A stretch of 11,710 nt of DNA from Chrysochromulina tobinii (Eukaryota > Haptophyta > Prymnesiales > Chrysochromulinaceae). A program made the translations under genes and the position numbers. Under the pieces are notes generated by a model. It did not search any database and was not told the DNA's origin. It saw nothing but the letters and a program-made list of their open reading frames with translations. The stretch's first letter is position 1. Each line of letters begins with the position of its first letter. The stretch is taken from positions 1 through 11,710 of the forward strand of contig JWZX01000842.1 of assembly GCA_001275005.1 (NCBI GenBank), written 5' to 3'. This document shows, one piece after another, positions 1 through 8,300 of this stretch.

Positions 1-64
1 GAGGAGCCCAGTCGCATTTAGAGTGGTTGCTATCAAGTATCATGGAAAGCTCATATCTCGAAAA

Positions 65-1114
65 CTACATGCGCTTTTCTGACTCTACGGCTACGCGGTT
101 CCCAAACCGCATCTGAGTCTGCAGTCTCGACGCGACGTGCTCAGCTCCTGTCACAGGTTCAGGAGATGCGTTCACGCCAGGCGGCTGCCCCACTACGAGA
201 CTCAGTCGGCCCCTCCGCGCGAGAGCTTCGTAGAAGACGAATTCGAGCTCCATCTTCTCACGGTCTCGTGAGCAGCAGACCCAGCGTGTGCGATTGCCCT
301 GCGAGTACTTGTAGTTCATGCTCGGCCAACCTCGATGGGCTCGACAGCAAAAGGGCCAAAAGCCATATAGTCTGACCGAGTCGCACACTGCAAGCGCGAG
401 TAGCACGGTCAGCAGCCCGCCGGAGGGCGCACTTCCCCGCAGCTCGCTGTTGCAGCGCGCTCCGTATCGGAGCAGCGCGTCGCTCAACGTGAATAGTCGA
501 TGAGACGGATATTGCTGCTGGTACTTGTCAAGCTTCGACGAAAATGCTTTCGACGCAAACACTCGGCCAGCGCCCTGTGTGCTCACGATGCATCCGTGCT
601 CGACCTGGCTCGGCGCACATAGTAGCGCGTCGTACTCGTCGCCGTCTTTGGTCTTTCTCAGCGCACTGCGATTGGTGGCGAGCAACACCCACTTCTCAAT
701 AGGGACATGATTCACAACTCGCAAGGAGGTGCGCCGACCCACTGCAAACTCCCAACCGGCCGTAGGCGCGTTGTTCAGCCTCCAGACAAGCTTGTGGCTG
801 TCGATCTCTTGGCCGCGGGGTGAAAGGCGCAACAAATCAGAGCTGCCAACGACTGCACAGCTGCCGCCGACCAGTTCCTTGGGCAGGTGGCCTCGAAGGA
901 ATTCCGCCCGAGGCGATTGCTGACATGGCACGTTTCCTCCGACCGCTTGCTGACCTATCCTATGCCACCCGGGTATTGGTCGGCTGTCCATTCGTCCAAG
1001 GAGCGGAGCGTCCACAGCGTGTGCTGGTCTGCGCTTCCTTTCATTCACAACACACCAACACGCAAAGACCAAACTCAAACCAAGCGTGAAGGTCGAACAC
1101 CTCGCACACGTCAC
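65..1114 (-). CDS. GT29 sialyltransferase-like glycosyltransferase, type II membrane protein (start uncertain)
   Basis: GT29 enzymes are Golgi type II membrane proteins that move sialic acid or a related acidic sugar from a CMP donor to a glycan. Numbering here runs from a GTG at 1114, giving 349 residues. A hydrophobic anchor lies near residues 10-23. Sialylmotif L spans about 86-135, with CAVVG at 86-90, EID at 103-105, NNAPT at 114-118 and VGRRT at 125-129. Sialylmotif S spans about 229-252, with PSGG, CDSVRLYGF and C244, the expected disulfide partner of C86. A Tyr-rich motif III (NYKY, 267-270) follows. The motif-VS His is not visible: the matching stretch reads SRDREKMELE, with no His. 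The Asn after the motif-L Gly is Ser. No ATG precedes the anchor in frame; the first is at 991 (308 residues, no anchor), so a 5' exon, a frameshift or a pseudogene is possible. Family assignment is confident; catalytic activity and acceptor are not. Confidence 0.8.
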   Translation of the reverse strand: MTCARCSTFTLGLSLVFACWCVVNERKRRPAHAVDAPLLGRMDSRPIPGWHRIGQQAVGGNVPCQQSPRAEFLRGHLPKELVGGSCAVVGSSDLLRLSPRGQEIDSHKLVWRLNNAPTAGWEFAVGRRTSLRVVNHVPIEKWVLLATNRSALRKTKDGDEYDALLCAPSQVEHGCIVSTQGAGRVFASKAFSSKLDKYQQQYPSHRLFTLSDALLRYGARCNSELRGSAPSGGLLTVLLALAVCDSVRLYGFWPFCCRAHRGWPSMNYKYSQGNRTRWVCCSRDREKMELEFVFYEALARRGRLSLVVGQPPGVNASPEPVTGAEHVASRLQTQMRFGNRVAVESEKRM

Positions 1115-1699
1115 AGCCGCTTCATTCTAATGCTCGCGACATGCAACGTGTACCGCGCTCACAGACACGGATCAGAGTCGCCATACCCCGGCGCTTCCTT
1201 TCACAGCTTCCGTTGTTTAAGTCAGGTCACAGTTTCAGTTTCAGTTTCAGTTTCTTCGCGGTCCCCCCACGCTCGCCCCTCCCCTCTCCCTACAGCTCCT
1301 CCATCACTCTCAGGTTACGGCGGGCTCCCTCTCTCGCGCGCCGCACTAAAAAGTTGCTTAAAGAGCACCAGTGGAGGTCCGACCCGTCGCAGCGGCACTC
1401 TCTCTCTCGTAGCAGAACCAGAAGTCGGAACGGTAAAGAGCAGAATCGATTGCCGATGGTACGCGCGGCCGCTCTAGCGGCTACGTCAAATCGATAGCTA
1501 TTGCCCTACCGTTTCCATCCAACCTCAAAGCAACGCCGCGCGGCATGCAACGGCCGATGGGCCGAGACCCGTGTAGGCCGTGTTGATGGCTGTCAATATC
1601 GTCCATTTGGCGATCTCGCTCCGCGACCTTGGCTCGGAGCTCGGCAATCAAGGTCAGCCGAGACACCGATCGATCACGCCTCAACATGCACGCATGCAT
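1115..1699. other. Spacer between GT29-like gene and TPR gene
   Basis: No convincing gene is seen. This stretch lies upstream of the GT29-like gene and downstream of the TPR gene, both on the minus strand, so it should hold a promoter and a 3' end. It contains a short hexamer repeat (1231-1254) and a 72-codon open stretch on the minus strand (1481-1699) in frame with the TPR gene, directly after its TGA. The nearest minus-strand ATG upstream of the GT29-like frame (1123-1125) is in another frame and stops after four codons. Confidence 0.5.
1231..1254. repeat. Microsatellite (AGTTTC)x4
   Basis: There are four perfect tandem copies of the hexamer AGTTTC. They lie in the spacer upstream of the GT29-like gene, next to a C/T-rich stretch. 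Confidence 0.9.
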
Positions 1700-3319
1700 T
1701 CACGACCAGCCTTGCCCAGACTGACTGCCCTCGGGCACACGTTTGACAGGAACCTGCTTGCCGCCGATGAGTCCTCCGAGGGTGAAGATATTCTTGATCG
1801 CGCTGCCTATGCCTCGCCGCTTCTTGGGCGGCGGCGCGTTGCCGTTCACATCTGCCACGGCGACGGCTGGAGCTGGCGCAGCGTGCATGGCCTCCGCTTT
1901 TTGCTCAGCTTGGGTGGAGGCTTTCGCGGCCTCTGCTCCGACCGTGCCGTCGTCGCCCGTGCCCTTGCTCTTGCCCGAGCGGAGGTGCCAGAGCTGCCGG
2001 AGCGGAGCTGTCATGTACGACAGGACGGCGCCGCCCTGGGCAGTCACGAGATGGAAAGTGCTGCTCATCCGGGTGCTCGCGAGCGAGAGCGCGGCGGTGC
2101 CCCCTGCGTTCAGCTGCGAGAGATGGGCAGCACCCTCGGGGGTCTGCCCGTAGAGCTTTGCGCCCAGCGCGAGAGCCAGCGCGAGCACGAGGAGCGCCTG
2201 CTTGTAGGCCGACATGGTGAGCAGTGTCCAGGGTAGCGTGGCCAGGTTGTACGGCGCGTCGGCAACGAAGCCGACGGCAGTCCAGAAGAAGGAGGCTTCC
2301 CGACGGAGCTGGACCATATGCTCCCGATGCTTCCACAGGTCGAACTTGAAGTCCTCGGGAGCGTACCGGTAGGCGTTGCGCGCGTCGTCGACAGCCTCCG
2401 ACCACATCTCGAGCTTCTCGTGGATCTGCGAGCGGCGAAAGTAGGCGGGCGCGTGGTGTGGCTTGATCTCGAGCGCCTCGTTCACCGCGGCCAGCGCGTC
2501 CTCGTAAGCGGGGTTCTTGAGGTTGGCCTTGCACATTGCGATCATCACGCAGCATGAGGTGAGCATCTCATCCACTTGCAGCCAGAAGCGCGTGAGTTGA
2601 TTGTCCTCGAGCTTGTGGCCCTCGGCGAGCTCCTCGGCGCGCATCTCGCGCGCTGACTTGGCATCGTCCTTCATCGTGATCTTGCGGTCTCTCTTCTCGC
2701 AGTACTTGAAGAGGCCGTACGCATACTCATACTGGATGATCGCGTCCCGATACTTTTGGTCCTCCACCTTGGCGTCGCCACGCCCCTTGAACTCGTACGC
2801 CTGCTCAAGCCGCTGCTGCAGCGTCTTCTTGCGCAGCGGGTCGAGGCGCTCAGCGTGGAAGAGAGTGTTCTGGAGGTGCTGCGGGTACGATTGCCAAAGG
2901 AAGCGCTCCATGACCGCCTCCAGCTCCGAATAGTCTAACCCGCCGCGACCGCGGCCGCGACCGCCGCCCATACCCATGCCGCCGCGGCCGCCCATTCCCA
3001 TGCCGCGGCCACCCATTCCCATGCCACCCATGTGCGCGATGCCACCACCCGAAGCGAAGCCACTGCCATCGCCAAACGGGCCACCACCATACGGGCGACC
3101 AGAATCTCCCCAATCGCCGCCATCGCCGTAGGGGCCACCGGCGCCATAGTTGCCCATGCCACCGCCCATCCCACCCAACCCGCCCATCCCGCCTATGCCA
3201 CCGCCCATGCCAGGCATTCCATAATCGCCGTAATCGCCGTATTCATCCGCCTCCCGCTCACGCTGCTTTTTTTTCCACATAGCGGCACCCACTCCTGCAG
3301 CGCCCAAAGCGAACTGCAT
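1700..3319 (-). CDS. Gly/Met/RGG-rich TPR protein with a predicted transmembrane segment
   Basis: I do not recognise a named orthologue. From the first in-frame ATG (3319, purine at -3) the protein has 539 residues; the frame stays open upstream without another ATG. Order of parts: a short hydrophobic start followed by a KKK-rich charged stretch (about 1-25); a Gly/Met-rich region with YGD, GGMG and RGRGRGG motifs (about 26-127); a helical TPR region (about 167-325) whose last unit reads PAYFRRSQIHEKLEMWSEAV, resembling TPRs of FKBP-type immunophilins and co-chaperones; a hydrophobic segment ALLVLALALALGA (about 375-387); and an Ala-rich, basic C-terminus with PKKRRG (about 498-503). TPRs usually bind peptide partners, so a membrane-attached chaperone adaptor is plausible but inferred. 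RGG and Gly/Met tracts suggest a disordered or RNA-binding segment. The gene is divergent from the GH16-like gene. A 72-codon in-frame open stretch follows the TGA. Confidence 0.8.
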   Translation of the reverse strand: MQFALGAAGVGAAMWKKKQREREADEYGDYGDYGMPGMGGGIGGMGGLGGMGGGMGNYGAGGPYGDGGDWGDSGRPYGGGPFGDGSGFASGGGIAHMGGMGMGGRGMGMGGRGGMGMGGGRGRGRGGLDYSELEAVMERFLWQSYPQHLQNTLFHAERLDPLRKKTLQQRLEQAYEFKGRGDAKVEDQKYRDAIIQYEYAYGLFKYCEKRDRKITMKDDAKSAREMRAEELAEGHKLEDNQLTRFWLQVDEMLTSCCVMIAMCKANLKNPAYEDALAAVNEALEIKPHHAPAYFRRSQIHEKLEMWSEAVDDARNAYRYAPEDFKFDLWKHREHMVQLRREASFFWTAVGFVADAPYNLATLPWTLLTMSAYKQALLVLALALALGAKLYGQTPEGAAHLSQLNAGGTAALSLASTRMSSTFHLVTAQGGAVLSYMTAPLRQLWHLRSGKSKGTGDDGTVGAEAAKASTQAEQKAEAMHAAPAPAVAVADVNGNAPPPKKRRGIGSAIKNIFTLGGLIGGKQVPVKRVPEGSQSGQGWS

Positions 3320-3596
3320 TTCAGGTGTCGAACCTCCGTCGCGATAGGTGCTGGTCACAGGAGCGCGCGCAGGGTACGCACGAGCGGCAGAAATCCGTGG
3401 CGCCCAAGGCGACGCGCCGAAAGAGAGGAACGCTTACAGTACTCGAGACCGCCACCATTTTCCGTTTGGGAGTTGGGGGGCGTACCGAAGCGCCGCTTCC
3501 ACATTCCATGTGCGTCTCACGAAACGTCGCGTTGAGCGTTTTCGGCGAATTGCGCCAGCTTGTGCTCCGTCGTCGGCGGACTGGTGGTGGCAATTG
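3320..3596. promoter_or_regulatory. Spacer between divergent genes, candidate bidirectional promoter
   Basis: The TPR gene (minus) and the GH16-like gene (plus) point away from each other here, with first in-frame ATGs 277 bp apart, so both promoters should lie in or near this stretch. I see no clear TATA box. The plus frame of the GH16-like gene is open back to at least 3348 without an ATG, so part of this stretch could instead be coding or an unspliced 5' exon. Confidence 0.4.
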
Positions 3597-5054
3597 ATGG
3601 ACTGGGACGTGTTGACAACTGCAGTTCGCCTCATTGATAGTTGGCTCCAGCAATGGCTGCACTCGGCACGCCGTGCTAGACGGCGGCTGGGCAGTGGTAC
3701 GCAATTCAACTTGGACTTTTCAAGCCGCGAGGCTTCCATGGCCATTTTTGAGGAGGGCCATGGAAGCCTGCTCACCGACGGCACGCGCGCCTGCATGGAG
3801 TCATCGCACCTCGAGTACGGCGTGATGCTGGACCAGGCAACGGGCGAGCGCGGCTTGAGGATCAAGATGGATGACCATCCTACGTGCGGCAATGGCGCAG
3901 AAATTGCAGTCGGCCATCTGGCATCGTGGGCCACATTCTCCTATGGCGACTTTGAGTGGCGCGCGCGCATTCACCATACACCAGACGGCTCCGCACCGCC
4001 TGCCAACTCTTTCACGTGCCTCTCGACCTTTGTGCACGGCAGCCTCACGCACAACGAGTTGGCATGGTGCTTTCCGGCCAACGACGGGCGGGAGGTGCAT
4101 ATGGCATTCTGGTATGATGACACGATGCACCGCACGGCGAAGCGGTACCGCACCGACCTGACGCAGGGCTTGCACAATTACACCATCCGGTGGCGCGACG
4201 TTGGTATGGACTGGCTCATCGACGCCGAGCTCGTTCACCAGATTCGAGGGGTGGCCGAGCGCACTGTGCCGTGGGAGCCGATGTCCATACGGGTCATCCT
4301 GCGTCCCAAGAACGTGCCCTCGGTCTTCCTGGGCGCTGCGCACCTGGAGCTTGCCCGTGTGAGCTACGAGTCCGCCTACTCAAGCGCGTCCGTCGAGAGC
4401 CTTCGGCAAGCGCTACCCGCGCGGGTCATGCCGCCTCCTCCGCCGACGGCGCGCTCCCCACCGCCGCCGCCGCCGCCTCACCGGTTCGCCTCACCGCCGC
4501 CCCCCTTCGTCGTCCTCTTCCAAGGTGCGCGCTTCATGTCGCCGCCGCCACTGCCGCCGCCGCCTGTGCCGCGGCGGCCGCCACCGCGGCTGACACCGCC
4601 ACCAGTCATCCTGCCCCCTCCGCCGCCGCCTCCCCCGCCGCCCCCTCCCACGTTACCGCCGGGCGACGCCGCCGAAGGCGCGGCTGGGAGCAGCCTCGCC
4701 GGAGCTGTGGAGCAGTCGACAAAAGGCGCTGTAGTCGACCCCACGACTCCCATCACCGTGCCCGCATTCATGGCTGCGGAGGTGGCGGACGATGCCGTTG
4801 GGAAGCTCCTTGGGTACGGCTCGCTCGCCCTGGCGCTTCTGGTGGTGCTGGGCTGCTCCGTGCTCGTCTGCGGCTGCTGCAGCGCGCGCGCAGGCAAAAG
4901 AAAAATCGGCGTTCATGCGCGTCCGCCTGCCGGCCGAGGGCGACGTGGCTGGGGGGCACAGGCCTCTGACGGGGGCCGACGCGGCGGTGGCAGGCACACC
5001 ATGCGCGCCACATGCTGTGGCCGCGTGGCCGATGAGGACGATGTGTTGTGGTAG
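3597..5054 (+). CDS. GH16-fold surface protein, probably catalytically dead, with Pro-rich stalk and transmembrane anchor
   Basis: GH16 enzymes cut or transfer beta-glucans, galactans and xyloglucan with a glutamate pair in an E-x-D-x-(x)-E strand. From the ATG at 3597 the protein has 485 residues. A GH16-like jelly-roll region spans about 37-265: YGDFEWRARI (116-125) matches the conserved YG-x-[FY]-E strand, and HNYTIRW with a following D-W-L-I-D matches the later conserved strands. The catalytic strand reads NELAWCF followed by NDGREVHMAFWYDD, which aligns well with family members, but only the first Glu (E154) remains: the Asp is A156 and the acid/base Glu is C158. A poly-Pro stalk (about 279-352), a membrane span (about 408-428, ending CGCC) and a basic cytosolic tail follow. 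No signal peptide is seen, so the 5' end may be incomplete. A non-catalytic glycan-binding surface protein is the likeliest reading. Confidence 0.75.
   Translation: MDWDVLTTAVRLIDSWLQQWLHSARRARRRLGSGTQFNLDFSSREASMAIFEEGHGSLLTDGTRACMESSHLEYGVMLDQATGERGLRIKMDDHPTCGNGAEIAVGHLASWATFSYGDFEWRARIHHTPDGSAPPANSFTCLSTFVHGSLTHNELAWCFPANDGREVHMAFWYDDTMHRTAKRYRTDLTQGLHNYTIRWRDVGMDWLIDAELVHQIRGVAERTVPWEPMSIRVILRPKNVPSVFLGAAHLELARVSYESAYSSASVESLRQALPARVMPPPPPTARSPPPPPPPHRFASPPPPFVVLFQGARFMSPPPLPPPPVPRRPPPRLTPPPVILPPPPPPPPPPPPTLPPGDAAEGAAGSSLAGAVEQSTKGAVVDPTTPITVPAFMAAEVADDAVGKLLGYGSLALALLVVLGCSVLVCGCCSARAGKRKIGVHARPPAGRGRRGWGAQASDGGRRGGGRHTMRATCCGRVADEDDVLW
3730..3769. repeat. 14-bp perfect inverted repeat inside the GH16-like CDS
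   Basis: Arms 3730-3743 (AGGCTTCCATGGCC) and 3756-3769 (GGCCATGGAAGCCT) are exact reverse complements with a 12-nt loop. They lie within the coding region near the start of the GH16-like domain. Confidence 0.95.
4432..4656 (+). repeat. CCN/CCG low-complexity tract encoding the poly-Pro stalk
   Basis: Dense CCN codons encode runs of 5 to 12 prolines broken by short Arg, Ala, Phe and Val-rich segments. The densest part, about 4613-4648, is almost pure C with scattered G and T, so the opposite strand is G-rich. Such a tract is prone to length change. At the protein level it forms the spacer between the jelly-roll domain and the membrane. Confidence 0.85.
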
Positions 5055-5389
5055 TCAAAGCACTGTAGTGTCAACCGTACTTAACCGTACGTGCTCGTGC
5101 TATGATTTGCCGCGTCTCGCGCGTCTCGCGTCGTTGTGAACTCGCTCATACTCACGACCACCCGGCGCGTACCGCGGCGCCGTGGTGGCCGGTTTTCGAC
5201 CGGCGCGGATTAGCACGTTGAAACACGCGACCCGTCACACCCCGGACACCGAGACCCACAGGCCACACACACATGTACCGCGTCACTTTGTACTCACCTC
5301 ACGTCAGTTGAGAGGACGTGTGCTCCGTGATGAATCTGGGTCTGGCCGGAGCTGGGGCTGGGGCCGTGCACTCCTCCCAAGGTACGAAA
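5055..5389. other. Spacer between convergent 3' ends of the GH16-like and kinase genes
   Basis: Both flanking genes end here, so the stretch should hold two 3' UTRs. I see no gene and no TGTAA-type algal poly(A) signal. It contains a tandem 9-mer (CGCGTCTCG, about 5110-5130) and a hairpin at 5188-5204. Confidence 0.5.
5188..5204. repeat. Hairpin between convergent genes
   Basis: GCCGGT and ACCGGC arms form a 6-bp GC-rich stem with a 5-nt loop TTTCG. A role in 3'-end formation is possible but unsupported beyond position. Confidence 0.5.
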
Positions 5390-8300
5390 TCAATGCACAA
5401 TTATGGCGTCCCCTCGTCGCACCGGGAGCTTGGCCGAGAAACACCCACTTATAGCAGCTCGTCTGGACTCGTTGCTGCAGCTGAGAGCGGATGGGGATGA
5501 TGGGTCTGAGCACTGCAGCCACATCTGCATCGATGTTGAACTTGGTGCCGAGAGAGCTTGCATGCACGTTTCGAGCCTCTCGAGCACGGTGCTCATGCTC
5601 GGGCGGTCCTCTGGACGCTGCGCCCAACACTCGCACGTGACCGCTGGGATCCCATCGCTCTTCGAAGGCTTCGAGAGCTGTGGCCGAAGCCCCTTCAAGG
5701 CGCCCGAGGCAGCAGCTGCGCCCGTCAACTCCTCAAAGGCGCGGCGCTCATGAATGAGCTCCCAAAGCAAGAGGCCAAACGCATAGACATCAGCGCGGTC
5801 CTCAAAGCTGACGAGCGTGCGGCCAAGGCTGAGGCTGCTGCTGCCACGGCTTTCGTCACGATCGGGGCTCTCGTGCGCGTGACGTCGCGACACTTCCGCC
5901 ACCCTCTCGGGCGCCAGATAACGCAATGTGCCCCCCACTGCCTTGTTTCGATCCCGAGCGTAGTTCAGGCTGAGGCACGCCAAACCAAAGTCGGCGAGCT
6001 TGCACACCGAGTGGTTCGCGTCGAGCAGTGCATTATCAGTCTTGATGTCGTGGTGCAGGATGCCGTGCGAGTGGAGGAAGCACAACCCACTCGCCAGCTG
6101 CACCGCGAAACAAATCTTCTTGTCGTCCGAAAGCATGTCAGCCAGGCGTGTGCGTGGCGGAGGCGGCTCCATCAGCTTGCAGCCGAGCAACCCTTGCGGT
6201 GCGACCGGTGCGGCAGCCGCATACCTATTCGCGAAGAGGTGTGCGGCGAGAGAGCCTCCGGCCATGTACTCGAGAACGAGCGCGGGCCGCTGGTCAACCA
6301 GCATGTGGCCGAAGAGGGCGCAGATGCACGGGTGGCGCAGGCGACGCAGAATGGCCACCTCCTGGAGCATGACCAACTCCTGTTGCGCAGGTGACATGTC
6401 GACGTTCTCGAGCTTCATGTTGAGCACCTTCACGGCGAGGTCGTTTCCCTGCCACCGCGCACTCCAGACGGTCGCAAAGCCGCCTTCGCCGATCGGCCTG
6501 CCAACCGCGAGCGTCGAGAAGTCCACCACCTCGAGCTGCGTCGGCTCATCGGAACGCACCGTGACGGGGCTTCCGCCCGAACTCGAGAGAGTCTCCCGCT
6601 GCTTGGGCGCCCAAATGGGCACCATGTGCATGGACACGGAATCGGCATTGTCCTTGAGCATCTGGGTGGATATCCGTGTGCGCCATCTTCGCCACAGACA
6701 GCAAGCAACGAAAGCAACTGCCATCGCCACGAGAAACGCCACGAGAAGCGCCTCAAGGACCTCATGACTCTGCTCATAACTCTGCGCCATCATGTCACGC
6801 GCAGCAGCACTCGGAGCAGCAGGTGGTGTTGGCGGCGAGAGCGGCGGCGCGTGCGGCGGCGCGTGTGGGCACTGCTCATCGCGCGCGAGGTCGGTCGCGC
6901 TCGAGTTACTGCCCTCGTGGCACGGCACCGGTGCCGCGGCGCCTGGCGGGCAGAAGCTGCCCCGCTCGCAAGGCAAGCACGCGGGGCCAAAGAGGCCGTC
7001 ATATGGAGCGTACGAGCCCGAGGAGCAGTCGACACAGAGTGTGCCAGCCTTACCTTGGCGCTTGCCGCGCGGGCAGGCAGTGCACTCCGCGGCCCCCACA
7101 AAGCGAACGCTGCCCGGCTTGCAGGAGGAGCATTCGCCGCGGTAGTCGAGCTCCGTGTGCTCTTCACACTCGTAGCAGATATCAAAATGGTCGTCGCGGC
7201 GTGAGAAGGGAGCGGGGCAGCGGACACATCCGTTGCCGAAAAGGCTGCGTGCAGTGCCAGGCTGAGAGCATCTGATAAAGGGCAGCAGGCGGCTGGGAGT
7301 GTCTTCGTTTCCGAGCAGCACGTCGAGGTCGCCGTCGCCGTCCACGTCCGCCGCCGCGATCGAGTTCGTCCTCGCGCTGCCGCCGGGCAGCTCGATGCTC
7401 ATCGGGAAGGTGCCGTCGCCCGCGTTGAGCAACACTCGGTTCGGACTGCCAGAGTTACCAAGCAGCACGTCGAGGTCGCCGTCGCCGTCCATGTCCGCCG
7501 CCACGATCGAGTACGTGTGCTCGATCGACTTGGTGCCCGCGCTGCCGCTGGGCAGCTCGATGCTCGTCGGGAAGGTGCCGTCGCCCGCGTTGAGCAGCAC
7601 TCGGCTGGCACTGCCTTCATTCCCAAGCAGGACGTCGAGGTCGCCGTCACCGTCCACGTCGGCCGCCGCGATCGAGTTCGTGTACCTGCTGCCGCCGGGC
7701 AGCTCGATGCTCGTCGGGAAGGTGCCGTTGCCCGCGTTGAGCAGCGCTCGGCTGGGACTGTTGAAGTTCCCAAGCAGCAAGTCAAGGTCGCCGTCGCCGT
7801 CCACATCTGCCACTGCGATCGAAAGCGTGTACGCCCTGCCGCCGGGCAGCTCGATGCTCGTCGGGAAGGTGCCGTCGCCCGCGTTCAGCAGCACTCGGTC
7901 GGGACTATCGTAGTTACCTAGCAGGATGTCAAGATCGCCGTCGCCGTCCACGTCCGCCGCTGCGATCGCGCTCGTGTACGTGCTGCCACCGGGCAGCTCG
8001 ATGCTCGTCGGGAAGGTGCCGTCGCCCGCGTTGAACAGCGCTCGGCTGGTAACGCCCCAGTTTCCGAGCAGGATGTCGAGATCGCCGTCGCCATCAACGT
8101 CGGCAGCCGCGATACAGTTCGTGCGGGCGTTGAGGGCGGACAGCTCGATGCTCGTCGGGAAGGTGCCGTCGCCCGCGTTGAGCAGCACTCGGCTTGGCGT
8201 GCCATAATAGTTGCCAATCAGCACGTCGAGGTCGCCGTCGCCGTCCACGTCGGCCGCCGCGATCGACTTGGTGCCCGCGCTGCCGCCAGGCAGCTCGATG

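Noticed and set aside
1465-1477. 13-base match to a common plasmid polylinker (NotI-XbaI region), suggesting vector contamination
   Set aside because: The match stops at both ends and the flanks are like the rest of the locus. In GC-rich DNA this is a plausible chance match.
1685-1699. ATGCATGC-like motif shared just past the TPR stop codon and the H2A.X stop codon
   Set aside because: The motif is short and self-complementary, and two occurrences are not enough to call a shared 3' element.
1743-2557. Plus-strand and alternative-frame open reading frames opposite the TPR gene
   Set aside because: They are shadows of a GC-rich coding gene. The minus frame alone gives TPR motifs, a membrane segment and normal amino-acid composition.
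4613-4648. G-quadruplex potential on the minus strand of the poly-Pro coding tract
   Set aside because: Runs of three or more G are present, but one loop between the needed four runs is too long for the standard pattern. Codon use for polyproline explains the composition.
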